A stretch of DNA of 64,000 nucleotides from Anaerolineae bacterium (GCA_013178095.1 JABLXK010000012.1:1-64000); one strand, 5' to 3'. Shown: positions 1 through 9,136, counted from the first letter of the stretch. Made by a program: numbers and translations. Notes: generated by a model from the sequence alone, not told the origin.

Positions 1-294
1 GCGGCGGTGGCGGCGAGCAATGCAGCCAATTATGGAGCGCGGGTGGGGTCGGTATCGCAGACCAACCCGACGGGGAATGCCGTAGCCGCGGCGCAGAGCC
101 GGCTGGATACCATCACGGTAGGGACGTACGCGATCAGTGCGAACGGGGGAGGGTATCGGGGCGCGCAGGTGAATGTATTGGTGGATTGGGCAGTGCCAAA
201 CTATATAGGAAGTCTGATAACCTACATAGGCGGCGGCGATCAGATGAACTTTGCAGGTACTGCCCTTTCTACATTCCGTCAGGAGGGCTGGTGA
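1..294 (+). CDS. TadE-like pilus assembly protein, C-terminal part (5' truncated by window edge)
   Basis: The reading frame is open from base 1, so the start and any membrane anchor lie outside the window. The visible part is about 97 residues, rich in Ala, Gly and Asn. It has the soft beta-rich look of the periplasmic part of TadE-type pseudopilins of Flp/Tad pili: an early AANYGARVG segment, a middle alternating hydrophobic stretch, and a closing TFRQEGW resembling the usual REG-like end. The stop codon TGA at 292-294 overlaps the GTG start of the next gene, and AGGAGG at 281-286 inside this gene serves that start. The family call rests on this pattern and on the TadG-like neighbour. No complete domain is visible. 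Confidence 0.5.
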   Translation, partial: AAVAASNAANYGARVGSVSQTNPTGNAVAAAQSRLDTITVGTYAISANGGGYRGAQVNVLVDWAVPNYIGSLITYIGGGDQMNFAGTALSTFRQEGW

Positions 295-725
295 TCGGTA
301 GATTCCTCAAGGATCGTAAAGGGTACGCGCTGCCGTATACCACCATGTTGATCGCGCTGGTGGCCATGCCGATGTTGGTCTTGTCCGCGGAGATCACGCG
401 GTCATTGTACATCAATGTGCATATTCAAACGGCGGTCGACAGCGCCTGCACCGCAGCCGTCCAGGCGGTGGATGTTCCCTACTTTGTCGATTACGGAGTG
501 ATCCGCATCGACCCCTCCAATGCGGTCAGTTATGCGCAGCGCGAGTTTAATGCCACTGTGGCGCGTTCCAACATCGAAGATTACAATCCCGCCCTGACTT
601 CGGTATCAATCAATAATAACGTCGTGGAATGCCGCGCTTCGGCGCAGATGATTTGGTCTTTTCCGGGAATTGCACCCCTGGTATTCAACGTTTTCTCTGC
701 AGCCGAAGCGGAGGCTAGACGATAA
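291..725 (+). CDS. TadE/TadG-like single-pass pilus assembly protein
   Basis: About 144 residues. The GTG at 291 was chosen as start: it overlaps the upstream stop (GTGA) and sits 4 bases after a perfect AGGAGG, which points to translational coupling. An in-frame ATG at 186 would run through the upstream gene and lacks a ribosome site. A basic N-terminus (GRFLKDRKG) precedes one membrane segment at about residues 13-33. An extracytoplasmic domain follows, with a helix rich in Ala and Thr (DSACTAAVQAVD) typical of TadE/TadG proteins. The two genes probably belong to a Flp/Tad pilus or secretion locus continuing upstream. A terminator overlaps its stop codon. Confidence 0.6.
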   Translation: MIGRFLKDRKGYALPYTTMLIALVAMPMLVLSAEITRSLYINVHIQTAVDSACTAAVQAVDVPYFVDYGVIRIDPSNAVSYAQREFNATVARSNIEDYNPALTSVSINNNVVECRASAQMIWSFPGIAPLVFNVFSAAEAEARR

Positions 726-745
726 GAGAATTATCGCTTTTTTAT
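720..745 (+). terminator. Rho-independent terminator of the pilus genes
   Basis: CGATAA (720-725) pairs with TTATCG (731-736) around a GAGAA loop and is followed by a run of six T. The upstream arm contains the stop codon of the TadG-like gene. The stem is short, so strength is uncertain. Confidence 0.55.
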
Positions 746-786
746 TGTCGTTATGATCGAACCCTGTCTACCTGAATCTTTTCCGC

Positions 787-1407
787 CTAACGAACTCTGA
801 TCAACACCCAAAAATTGGCGAAGGTATCGCCGTAATTGGATTCGATTCCCCAGTTGCCTTTATACGTGCCATCGCGGTAGGGCGCGGTCAGGTCGACTGA
901 TAATTCGACAATCTCACCCGGTTCGACTTCCTCACTGAGTGGGATGCAGATATCGCCGCTCATCGAGTTTCCGCTGGTGAAAACCAGTTTGTAGTCCGTG
1001 GTCCAGGTGCAGCGTCCGGTATTCCTCAACACCCAGGTTTTGGTAAAATGATCGCCTTCGTCGAATCTTGAGTAATCAGGGTAATTCTCGCTGAGGAATT
1101 CAGCCCGATTGCAGTACTGGCGCAGCCAGCCGCCGCTGTCGCTGGGGCGGTACGGTTCGAAATAGGGTACGTAACTCTTTCTCGAAGGTTGGGGTGTGTA
1201 GGTTGGCTGGGGCGTGTAGGTCGGGTAGGGCGTGTAGGTTGCGGCCGCTTTGGCTGCTTCGGTTTTTTCTGCAAGAATATCCAGCGCTTCTTGAACCTCG
1301 GTCGCCACTGCGTCATCCTGCGATATAACCTGCGGGAACAGGCAAGCAGTGGAGAATAGAGCTAAAACCAGCACCGAACCAATGATGATTTTTCGATCCA
1401 ATTTCAT
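787..1407 (-). CDS. Lipoprotein with Pro-Thr linker and NBR1-like Ig domain
   Basis: 206 residues. The signal peptide ends in a lipobox (FSTAC, Cys at residue 22), so the mature protein should be a lipid-anchored surface protein. Next come a short helical stretch shared with the neighbouring gene (SQDAVATEV), a linker of repeated YTPxPT units at about 57-75, and a C-terminal beta domain (about 105-206). The beta domain contains FTKTWVLRNTGRCTW and a GTYKGNWGIES segment, which match the NBR1-type Ig-like domain common in Anaerolineae surface proteins. The start has a good ribosome site (GGAGG, spacing 7) that overlaps the end of the upstream gene, so the two are probably coupled. Ligand and role cannot be told from sequence. 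Confidence 0.75.
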   Translation of the reverse strand: MKLDRKIIIGSVLVLALFSTACLFPQVISQDDAVATEVQEALDILAEKTEAAKAAATYTPYPTYTPQPTYTPQPSRKSYVPYFEPYRPSDSGGWLRQYCNRAEFLSENYPDYSRFDEGDHFTKTWVLRNTGRCTWTTDYKLVFTSGNSMSGDICIPLSEEVEPGEIVELSVDLTAPYRDGTYKGNWGIESNYGDTFANFWVLIRVR

Positions 1408-1411
1408 ATTT

Positions 1412-1732
1412 TTACCTCCTTGGCATTGGCGGCCTAGGCATATTATATCCTTGCGGAGGGGCAGGAGGCAAGTTGTCTTCGAAAGAATATTGATGAAATT
1501 CTGGTCGATCCGTCGGCACGGGCGTGTAGGTAGGGTAAGGGGTATAAGTGGGGTATGGCGTGAGAGTTGCTTGAACTTCGCTCGCCCGGGTAGCCTGCAA
1601 AGCTTCGTTCAGTGATTCCGCAACCTTGGTCGCGATGGCATCCTGCGAGCTGATGATGCCGGTAACGCTGCATCCGACCATAACGATCAAAAATGCGATC
1701 ATGAATACGGAAAATACAACTTTTGTTTTCAT
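1412..1732 (-). CDS. Small lipoprotein with Pro-Thr linker
   Basis: 106 residues with a lipoprotein signal peptide (VMVGC, Cys near residue 21), then SQDAIATKV, which matches the same region of the downstream lipoprotein, then YTPYPT repeats. The tail is rich in Pro and Arg and carries no Ig domain. It looks like a paralogue of the neighbour that lost, or never had, the binding domain. Ribosome site GGAGAAG lies 5-8 bases before the ATG. Its last two codons, AGG AGG, followed by TAA, form the Shine-Dalgarno sequence of the downstream gene, with only 4 bases between stop and next start. Function unknown. Confidence 0.65.
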   Translation of the reverse strand: MKTKVVFSVFMIAFLIVMVGCSVTGIISSQDAIATKVAESLNEALQATRASEVQATLTPYPTYTPYPTYTPVPTDRPEFHQYSFEDNLPPAPPQGYNMPRPPMPRR

Positions 1733-1813
1733 TTCTTCTCCATCATTCTCTTCGACCTGTGCGCAGTTATTCGTAATTTGTCTATTGCGAGGGACGGTTT
1801 AAATTAAATATTA

Positions 1814-1842
1814 CTGCAATCAATCCAGGGGATCGATTGCAG
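1814..1842 (-). terminator. Possible terminator after the 345-residue lipoprotein gene
   Basis: An inverted repeat with 8-base arms (CTGCAATC and GATTGCAG) lies between the two lipoprotein genes. On the minus strand it is followed by a T/A-rich stretch rather than a clean T run, so this is tentative. Confidence 0.35.
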
Positions 1843-1876
1843 CAATATAAAGCGGGCATATCAAACCTGTAATCAG

Positions 1877-2914
1877 TTAACCGGTTGTATCCGTATCGCT
1901 TTCCGTTTCTCCGGAGCTACCCTCGGCAGTCGGCTCGCTGGTGGGCGTGCTTGTGGTTGCGGAAGTGGGCGTCTTGGTGGGGCTGACACAGGACAAGCTC
2001 AACTTGGCTGAGCCGAATGTCTGGTTGTTGGGTTCGTCAATAAAAACCTTGACCCAATAGGACCCGCTGCTGCTCAGGCTCCAGGATCCGCTCACAGTTT
2101 GGGTTTCGCCGTCTTCAAATTCCAGAGTTTTGGAGGAACTGGTGGATCCATCGCTGTATTTGAAATAGTAAACCACGTCTCCGTCGCCCTCGGTGGTGAT
2201 GTAGGCTTTGTAGGTGTAAGTATATGGGCACGCGCCGCTGTAGGTTTCCGCGCCGGAAAAAGTTACGCTGTCGACATAGAAATCATCATCCGCATCCCCA
2301 TCGCCCACCACGATGGTCACCCACAAATCAACGATGGTTGTCCCGTTGGAATCCACCAGCGCCCATTGGCCGCTGTATGTTCCATCGCTGGAGGGAGCGG
2401 TCAAGGCTACCGAAGCGGTCATGGTTTCGCCGGGAGCGACCTCGGTGTCGATATCTTCCGATGAATCGCCATCCATTTGCGTGCCGTCGACGTAAACCAG
2501 TTCGGTATCGGATTCCCAGTTGCAGGTTCCGGCGTTCACGATAGTCCAGGTTTGGGTGAATTCTTCATCCTGATCCATTTCAGCATAATCGTCAATGGAT
2601 TTGCTCACCACGCTGGCGGCGTAACAAGCCTGGGTGTAGGCCTGCGGGAGCGACTGCGATTGACTCATGGCGGATACTGCCGAGGTTGCGGTAGGCAGCA
2701 CGGTTGCGGTTGGGATCGGGGTGGCTTCCATGCTTTGGACTTGACCTTGCAGCACGCTGAGCGTTTGCGCAACGGCTGTGCCTAAAATATCCGTATCGCT
2801 CAAAGGCGTGGGAGTCGCATCCCCTTTTTCTTTTAATAATGGAAAATTGCACGCTGAAAGCGAGCCGGCCAGCAAAACCCCCAGTAAAGCCAAATCCCTT
2901 GATTGAATTCTCAT
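1877..2914 (-). CDS. Lipoprotein with NBR1-like Ig domain and a second beta domain
   Basis: 345 residues. Lipobox SLSAC (Cys at 22) follows a basic N-terminus, and a ribosome site GGAGAAA precedes the start. After a Thr/Pro-rich linker (about 63-80) comes an NBR1-type Ig domain at about 105-205, with FTQTWTIVNAGTCNW and GTYSGQWALVDS. A second beta domain follows (about 215-310) with alternating Tyr/Ser/Thr strands and three Cys, which may form a disulfide. The C-terminal tail is a low-complexity Ser/Thr/Pro/Glu stretch. It is the largest of three lipoproteins in tandem and probably sits on the outer face of the cell as an adhesion or carbohydrate-binding factor. That role is inference. Confidence 0.75.
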   Translation of the reverse strand: MRIQSRDLALLGVLLAGSLSACNFPLLKEKGDATPTPLSDTDILGTAVAQTLSVLQGQVQSMEATPIPTATVLPTATSAVSAMSQSQSLPQAYTQACYAASVVSKSIDDYAEMDQDEEFTQTWTIVNAGTCNWESDTELVYVDGTQMDGDSSEDIDTEVAPGETMTASVALTAPSSDGTYSGQWALVDSNGTTIVDLWVTIVVGDGDADDDFYVDSVTFSGAETYSGACPYTYTYKAYITTEGDGDVVYYFKYSDGSTSSSKTLEFEDGETQTVSGSWSLSSSGSYWVKVFIDEPNNQTFGSAKLSLSCVSPTKTPTSATTSTPTSEPTAEGSSGETESDTDTTG

Positions 2915-3063
2915 AATCCATTTCTCCTGATTTCCAGGGATTGTATGAGCGCTGCCGGGCGGCGGTAAGTGATTACCTAAATACCGGTATATGACGGGTG
3001 TAATTTGTTCTTGTTACTGCCATTGATCAGGCTGGTTTGGTGCTGCGCATGGGATTTTGAACA

Positions 3064-3069
3064 TATAAT
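3064..3069 (+). promoter_or_regulatory. Candidate -10 element of the membrane glycosyltransferase gene
   Basis: TATAAT stands 34 bases before the ATG at 3104. No good -35 hexamer is seen at 16-18 bases, so this is a weak call. Confidence 0.35.
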
Positions 3070-3103
3070 TGTGGAAAGTTGAAAATCACGGGCAGGAGTC
3101 CTT

Positions 3104-4411
3104 ATGGCTGAGAAAATTACCGCATTTTTTAAAAAGTTAAACGACAGGAAGGAAACTCTCTTGCCTTACCTGGCCTTGTCCGCCATTGGGTACGCGTTTT
3201 ATAACATCGCTCTGCGTTTTGTTCCGGTCGATTTCGACGATCTCGTCCTGCTCTCTTCGGTAAAAAATGTGGGCAACCCGCTTTCCTTTTTCAGCGGCGA
3301 TTGGGGATTCGGTAATTATGGCTATCGCCCGCTGCATTCGCTCTCGTTGTGGTTCTCGTACAAGTTATTCGGCGTCTCTTCAGGCCCGGCCCAATTGATC
3401 AATATCCTGCTGCACATTGCCGTGATCCTGCTGCTGTATGCCTTGCTGTTGCGTCTCCTTTCTGAAAAACATTGGGCGGTGGCATTCGTGCTTTCCTGCC
3501 TGGGCCTGATCTCACTCTACACCGTGTCTCCCCCCACCTGGATTTCCGACCGGCCCTCGCTCTTTGTTGCCTTTTTCTTGTTGATCCTTTTAAATTATCT
3601 GGCGCGATTGAACGAAGACCAGCAGCCCAGGTTCTGGGTGTTGGGATTGTTATCGCTTTTAGCGCTGATAAGCAAGGAATCCGGGTTGATTGTGCCGCTG
3701 GTGTGCCTTTATTTCCTGGTGAGCGAAGGCGGGTTGAAGAACCGGCGCGGGTCGCTGGCGGCTTTACTGGCCATCCTGGCTGCTTACAGTTTGCTGCGTT
3801 TCGTGATTTTCGGCAGCAATGCAGCTACCTACACTGAAAGCGGCTATTTGCTTGGCAGGAATTACTATGCCAATCTGGGCGAGCTGCAGGGCGCCGCGCG
3901 CCTGGCGGCTTATCTGGAGAATATCGTTAAAAACATCCTGGCGGTTTTCCTGCCGGTCTTTGATGGACAGGGCAAGTTTTCCCTGATCGGCACGAAGCTG
4001 AATTCGCTGGTCGTGGTCGGCTGCACCGTGCTGCTCTGGGCTTTGGCCGCTGGAAAGCGCTTGACGCGCTTCCAGAAGATCGGGCTGGTGATCATCCTGG
4101 CCAACGGCTTGATCCATTTCCAGCTTTTCCGCTACCGCACGCTATATCTGGCCATGCTGGGTTTCCTGATTTTCGTGGCAGCCTCGGACAACCTGAAAGA
4201 AAAGCATTTTGTGCGCATGGCGGTGGTCTTCCTGGTCGCGGCGGTTTTCTTTATCTGGAATATGCATATGCTCGGCGAGAACCTCGATTTCGAACTCATC
4301 GACCGCATCACGAAAATCCGCGCTGCCACTTTCGAACAGGATATCCTGGCAACCTCCAACCGCATCGATGCCGGAATTGTCAAGGAAATCATAGCGAAAT
4401 ACCGTCATTAA
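3104..4411 (+). CDS. Multi-pass membrane glycosyltransferase-like protein (GT-C/PMT-like)
   Basis: 435 residues, mostly hydrophobic, with about 10-12 predicted membrane segments. The first outside loop holds an acidic DFDD motif (about residue 44-47), the usual position of the catalytic Asp in GT-C mannosyl-/glycosyltransferases. It is followed by YRPLHSLSLWFSYKLFG and, further on, LISKESG, both typical of bacterial PMT-like proteins that transfer sugars from lipid carriers. Ribosome site AGGAG lies 7 bases before the start. The gene stands alone, divergent from the lipoproteins, and ends in a bidirectional terminator. Substrate unknown. The family call is from motif memory, not a search. Confidence 0.65.
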   Translation: MAEKITAFFKKLNDRKETLLPYLALSAIGYAFYNIALRFVPVDFDDLVLLSSVKNVGNPLSFFSGDWGFGNYGYRPLHSLSLWFSYKLFGVSSGPAQLINILLHIAVILLLYALLLRLLSEKHWAVAFVLSCLGLISLYTVSPPTWISDRPSLFVAFFLLILLNYLARLNEDQQPRFWVLGLLSLLALISKESGLIVPLVCLYFLVSEGGLKNRRGSLAALLAILAAYSLLRFVIFGSNAATYTESGYLLGRNYYANLGELQGAARLAAYLENIVKNILAVFLPVFDGQGKFSLIGTKLNSLVVVGCTVLLWALAAGKRLTRFQKIGLVIILANGLIHFQLFRYRTLYLAMLGFLIFVAASDNLKEKHFVRMAVVFLVAAVFFIWNMHMLGENLDFELIDRITKIRAATFEQDILATSNRIDAGIVKEIIAKYRH

Positions 4412-4433
4412 CGAATCGCGCTGCCCAAAAAAG

Positions 4434-4470
4434 AAATCGCTCCCTTGACTCAAGCAAGGGAGCGATTTTA
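4434..4470. terminator. Bidirectional terminator between convergent genes
   Basis: Fourteen-base arms (4434-4447 and 4455-4468) pair perfectly around a 7-base loop, with A and T runs on the two sides. It serves the membrane protein from the left and overlaps the TAA of the ABC permease from the right. Confidence 0.85.
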
Positions 4471-5697
4471 TGTTCCATGCAACCTGAAAGCTTGCAGGAA
4501 TTCTTTTACCCGGAACGGCTTGCCCGAGAGCAACGCCTGCGCCCGGAACAGCCGTCCGACAGCGCGGATGGAAAAAATGATGGCCAGCGTCAGCAGCCCG
4601 ATGGATAACGCGAGCTGCCCGGCCGGAATGGCCGTGGCGGACATGCGCGAGATCATCGAGATGGGTGAGGTTAATGGGAAGATGCTGAAGAACACGAACA
4701 ACGGCGCATTGGGCGCGCTGGCGACCAGGTTGCTGAAGAATAACGGCACAATCAGGGGAAAGATCACCACCAGGGTGGCCTGGCTGCCTTCCTTGGGGTT
4801 GGGCACCAGCGCCCCCAGCCCGGCCATCAGGCTGGAATATAAGCCATATCCCAATAGGAAGTAAGCCAATCCCCAGGCAAGGATGGATGGCGGCAGGACG
4901 AAAGATTCCGGCAGCGCGAATTGCCTCCCGGATAGGATCAACAGCGTGTAGCTTGTCCCCAGCCAGATGATGGTCTGGAACAGGCCGGCCAGCCCCAGCG
5001 CGATGGTTTTCCCGATGAGCATTTCGTCCGTGGAAATGGAAGTCAACAGCATCTCGATCACGCGGTTTTGCTTTTCCTGGGTAATGCTATTCAGCATCAT
5101 GCTGGAGGAGCCGATGATCAATAAATAAAACAGCAGCATCAGCCCGTAAGGCAGCCAAAAGTTCTGCGGTCCGCCGAAATCTTTTTCAATGCGCTCGCGC
5201 ATAAAGATGACTTTGGGCTGTATCGGGTCGTTGTATCTCTGCGCCAATTGTTTGTCGCTGAACAGGTTCCAGGTGATCAGTTCCTGCAAAGCTGCCGCTT
5301 CGTTCTCGGTTGACAAAAAATTGTAGTCGCGTTGCACGTAGAGGATTTCGCCGCTTTGCAGGTAGTTGCTGGAAATGACGTAATAGGCGCTCAACCGGCC
5401 ATCCTCGGTCATTCGCTGTGCCTGTGCTTCGCTGGCTGCCAATTCCAGCTTGTCCTCGAATTCCTCCGGGACTTCCCGGATAATGCCGGCATAATCGACC
5501 ACGCCCTGTACGCTTTCGGTTGGGCTTCCTCCGAAGAAAGCGCTTACGCCCTCAGGCGCGATTCCGCGGTTGATCAGCGCAGCCGCGCTGTAAACCAGGA
5601 AACCGATGATCGGCATCAGGAATACCATGCGCAGATAGGATTTTCGTGCGAACAACGTGGTCAGTTCATACTGGATGACCAGGCGGATTTTATTCAT
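4468..5697 (-). CDS. ABC-2 type exporter permease (NatB-like), second copy
   Basis: 409 residues. One N-terminal membrane segment (about 22-42) is followed by a large extracytoplasmic domain and then about six membrane segments in the second half. The middle carries the EKQNRVIEMLLTSIS segment typical of ABC-2 family 3 permeases (NatB, YhaP). ATG at 5697 is preferred over 5706 because AAGGA then lies 8 bases upstream, and the start overlaps the upstream stop by 8 bases. It forms an operon with a paralogous permease and an ATPase, so the exporter is probably a heterodimeric membrane unit. Family members export Na+ or drugs, but the substrate here is not shown. Confidence 0.85.
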   Translation of the reverse strand: MNKIRLVIQYELTTLFARKSYLRMVFLMPIIGFLVYSAAALINRGIAPEGVSAFFGGSPTESVQGVVDYAGIIREVPEEFEDKLELAASEAQAQRMTEDGRLSAYYVISSNYLQSGEILYVQRDYNFLSTENEAAALQELITWNLFSDKQLAQRYNDPIQPKVIFMRERIEKDFGGPQNFWLPYGLMLLFYLLIIGSSSMMLNSITQEKQNRVIEMLLTSISTDEMLIGKTIALGLAGLFQTIIWLGTSYTLLILSGRQFALPESFVLPPSILAWGLAYFLLGYGLYSSLMAGLGALVPNPKEGSQATLVVIFPLIVPLFFSNLVASAPNAPLFVFFSIFPLTSPISMISRMSATAIPAGQLALSIGLLTLAIIFSIRAVGRLFRAQALLSGKPFRVKEFLQAFRLHGT

Positions 5698-6891
5698 GGC
5701 TGTCATCCTTGAACAATTTCTTGAAAGGGATGCGTCGTGTGTATTGCAGCATACCCACGCGAAACGCCCGCGCTGCCAGCACCATCGCGCCGATGGCCGA
5801 ACCCCACATCAATACGGCTGCCAGCAGCACTTGCCAGAGCGGTACGCTGGCGATGCTGAGGCGCAGCGGCATGGTGACCACGGCTGTCAGAGGAAAGATG
5901 CTCAGGATGGCCGTCAGGATGTTCTCCGGATGCTGCAGCACCGCGCCCGCGAACCAGTAGGGCGCAACCATCGGCAGCGTGAACATCAGGCTGACCTGCT
6001 GGGCCTCGCGCATGTCTGTCACGCTCACCCCCACCAGCGTCATTAAAGCCGCGATCAGGATGAATCCGGGGATGATGATTCCCGCCAGGATTCCGATTTG
6101 CCCGGCTGAAATGGCGGGGGTTGGGCTGAAGTGGTAAATGGCTTGCATACCTGCCAACCCGATCGCGGCGAAAATAAGCCAGATCAAGAGCTGGGTCAGC
6201 CCCACGCACAGGTTCCCCAAGATCTTGCCGACCATGAGTTGCTCGGGTGAGATGGAGGTGATGATAACTTCCATGGTACGGTTCTCTTTTTCATCGACAA
6301 TGGATTGCAGCAGGTAACCGCCGCTGATGTTGATCACCACGATGAAGACCAATCCGGTCAGGAAAGGGAAAAGTACCACGAACCAGTCGCGCATGCCGGC
6401 CTGGCGGCTGCCGTCCAGCGACCGCACCGTGAAATTGCTGCCTTCCCGGATGCGGTTCTTCACCAGGCTGGTTTCGCCGGCCACCAGGCTGCTTTCAAGG
6501 AAATCCCGCATGCGCGCGGTAGCGTTTTCCCCGGGCGGATCATTCGCATAGATAATCACTTCGCCGTTTTGCAGGTAATCCGGCGGAATCACGAATAGCG
6601 CCTGGATTTGCTCCCCGGCCAGCGCTTCCTGTCCGGTTTCGATTTGCGTGTAGGGAAGCAAGTCAACCCGGCCGATGGTAAAGCCGCTTTCAGGTTCGAT
6701 TTGCGCGTTCGCGAGCACACCCGATTGATCGACGTATCCCGCCGGCAGTTTGCTGGTTTGCAGGGATACCGAAGCCACCGCCATCCCCATGGACAGTATT
6801 ACCAGCAGCGGCATGCTCAATACCGCGAAGATAAATCCGCGGGTTTTCACGCGCCGCGTGTATTCGTGGCGAAAAACCAGCCAAATCTTTT

Positions 6892-6895
<4 letters not shown>
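5690..6895 (-). CDS. ABC-2 type exporter permease (NatB-like), first copy
   Basis: 401 residues with the same plan as its downstream partner: an N-terminal membrane anchor, a soluble domain (about 45-170), then a membrane block. It carries the conserved DEKENRTMEVIITSISPEQLM loop thought to contact the ATPase. The start ATG overlaps the stop of the ATPase gene by 4 bases (ATGA), which indicates coupling. The two permeases are clearly diverged paralogues. Together with the upstream ATPase they form a complete ABC-2 exporter. Confidence 0.85.
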
Positions 6896-7797
<902 letters not shown>

Positions 7798-7852
7798 GGG
7801 TTTCTCCTGTTGAAATTCCTACCTATTCTAATATGAATCGTGAGAACTTCCC

Positions 7853-7881
7853 TTGTGTTTCTACGCCATATATGGTATAAC
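7853..7881 (+). promoter_or_regulatory. Promoter of the pyr operon
   Basis: TTGTGT (7853-7858) and TATAAC (7876-7881) are separated by exactly 17 bases. A TGG triplet directly before the -10 makes it an extended -10 promoter. The expected RNA start is near 7888, about 15 bases before the leader ribosome site. Confidence 0.7.
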
Positions 7882-7916
7882 ACGTGCAATTTGCCAGCAC
7901 ATAAAGGAGTAGATAA

Positions 7917-8063
7917 ATGAAATTGCCGGGTCACGACAAAGCACCTCGTCAAACACCTGCTGTTTCTTTTTCCGCTTTCTTTGACCCCCTTTTGGGGGTC
8001 TTTTTTTTGCCTGCTGCCGGAAATTTGATTAATAATTGCCGGTTGGAAGGGCGGATTAAATGA
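7917..8063 (+). CDS. pyr operon leader peptide (48 residues)
   Basis: ATG at 7917 has a strong ribosome site, AAAGGAG at 7903-7909, spacing 7. The frame stays open for 48 codons and ends with TGA at 8061-8063, overlapping the pyrC ATG at 8060 (ATGA). The peptide is rich in Phe, Leu, Pro and Ala, with FSAFFDPLLGVFFLPAAG in the middle. The codons of this segment are encoded by a pyrimidine-rich tract and by the terminator hairpin itself. The layout matches the enterobacterial pyrL leader, where translation of the peptide through the hairpin couples UTP level to read-through. It is too short for standard ORF calling. That it is translated is inference. Confidence 0.7.
   Translation: MKLPGHDKAPRQTPAVSFSAFFDPLLGVFFLPAAGNLINNCRLEGRIK
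7983..8008 (+). terminator. Attenuator terminator inside the pyr leader ORF
   Basis: GACCCCC (7983-7989) and GGGGGTC (7994-8000) form a perfect 7-bp stem with a TTTT loop, followed by eight T. It lies in the middle of the leader ORF and after a pyrimidine-rich stretch (about 7960-7982) that could act as a UTP-sensitive pause region. It would end transcription 52 bases before pyrC unless a trailing ribosome blocks the hairpin. Confidence 0.85.
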
Positions 8064-9115
8064 AAACCTCGCGCATCGTCAGATTGCCCGGGCTGGTGGA
8101 TGTACACGTCCACTTGCGTGTGCCGGGCGGAGAACATAAGGAAGATATCCGCAGCGGCACGGCTGCGGCGCTCGCCGGCGGCATCACGCGCGTGCTGGCC
8201 ATGCCCAACACCAAACCGCCTTTGCTGGATGTGGCCGTCTGGCGACAGGTTCAAGAGCAGGCGCGCCGGGAGGGTTTGTGCGAGGTGGATATGTACTGCG
8301 GCGCAACCGCGGCGTCCGTGGGGAATTTGCCTGAATTGGGCGGTCAGGCGGTGGCGCTCAAGGTCTACCTCGACCCCACCTATGGCAACCTGAAGGTGGA
8401 CGGCGTGGGCGAGGTCAGGCGCATCGCCCTGGCCTGGCTGCGCGAGAAGGTGATTGCCGTACACGCCGAGGGCGAGTCCATCCGGCAAGCGCTGGTTTTG
8501 GCGGAGGAGCTGCGCCGGCCTTTCCATTTCTGCCACGTCAGCCGAAAGGATGAGATCGAATGGATCGCCGCCGCCAAGGCGCAAGGTTTGCCGGTCACCT
8601 GCGAGGTGACGCCCCATCACTTGTTCCTGACGCAGGCCGACGCGCGCCGCCTGGGCGCGCTGGGCGACATGCGCCCGCGCCTGGCGGAGCAGCGCGATGT
8701 GGACGCGCTCTGGGCGCACATCGACAGCACCGTGGACGTGTTGGCCACCGACCACGCCCCTCATACCCTGGCGGAAAAAGCCGACCCGCTCAACCCCCCG
8801 CCGGGCGTGCCGGGGCTGGAATCCGCCCTGCCGCTCATGCTCACCGCCGTGTCCGAAGGGCGCCTGAGCCTGGAACGACTGACGGCGTTGATGCACGACA
8901 ATCCGCGCCGTATTTTCAACTTGCCCGAGCAGCCGAATACCTGGGTGGAAGTGGACCTGGACGAAAACTACAGCTTTCCCGATCATCCGCTTTACACCAA
9001 ATGCGGTTGGTCGCCTTTCGAGGGCATGTGTATGCGCGGGCGCGTGAAGCGCGTGACCCTGCGCGGCCGGGAAGTGGCCCGGGACGGGATCGTCAGTCAT
9101 TATTCAAAATCATAA
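8060..9115 (+). CDS. pyrC: Dihydroorotase, CAD-like
   Basis: 351 residues. Makes dihydroorotate from carbamoyl aspartate in pyrimidine synthesis. Metal ligands appear as HVHLR near residue 16-20, followed by a GGITRVLAMPNTKPP block. The lysine of ALKVYL (about residue 105) matches the carboxylated bridging Lys. Later come CHVSRKDE, EVTPHHLFL and the catalytic Asp of DHAPHTLAEK. The N-terminus lacks the usual first strand domain and begins almost at the barrel (VRLPGLVDVHVHL). In this, and throughout its length (NPRRIF, SPFEG), it resembles the DHOase domain of animal CAD more than typical bacterial class I enzymes. It starts with ATGA overlap to the leader ORF and is followed by pyrB, the same order as in CAD. 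Confidence 0.95.
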   Translation: MKTSRIVRLPGLVDVHVHLRVPGGEHKEDIRSGTAAALAGGITRVLAMPNTKPPLLDVAVWRQVQEQARREGLCEVDMYCGATAASVGNLPELGGQAVALKVYLDPTYGNLKVDGVGEVRRIALAWLREKVIAVHAEGESIRQALVLAEELRRPFHFCHVSRKDEIEWIAAAKAQGLPVTCEVTPHHLFLTQADARRLGALGDMRPRLAEQRDVDALWAHIDSTVDVLATDHAPHTLAEKADPLNPPPGVPGLESALPLMLTAVSEGRLSLERLTALMHDNPRRIFNLPEQPNTWVEVDLDENYSFPDHPLYTKCGWSPFEGMCMRGRVKRVTLRGREVARDGIVSHYSKS

Positions 9116-9136
9116 GCAGTGAAAAAAGGAGAAAAC

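Noticed and set aside
186-290. Longer start for the TadG-like gene
   Set aside because: It overlaps the upstream gene, adds a basic Cys-rich stretch unlike the family and has no ribosome site. GTG 291 has a perfect one.
7888-8059. PyrR-binding attenuator
   Set aside because: No PyrR-type anti-antiterminator sequence was found and no pyrR lies in the window. The leader ORF explains the layout better.
7949-9100. 383-codon minus-strand ORF over the pyr leader and pyrC
   Set aside because: Shadow of pyrC in GC-rich DNA; no family motifs, and it covers the attenuator.
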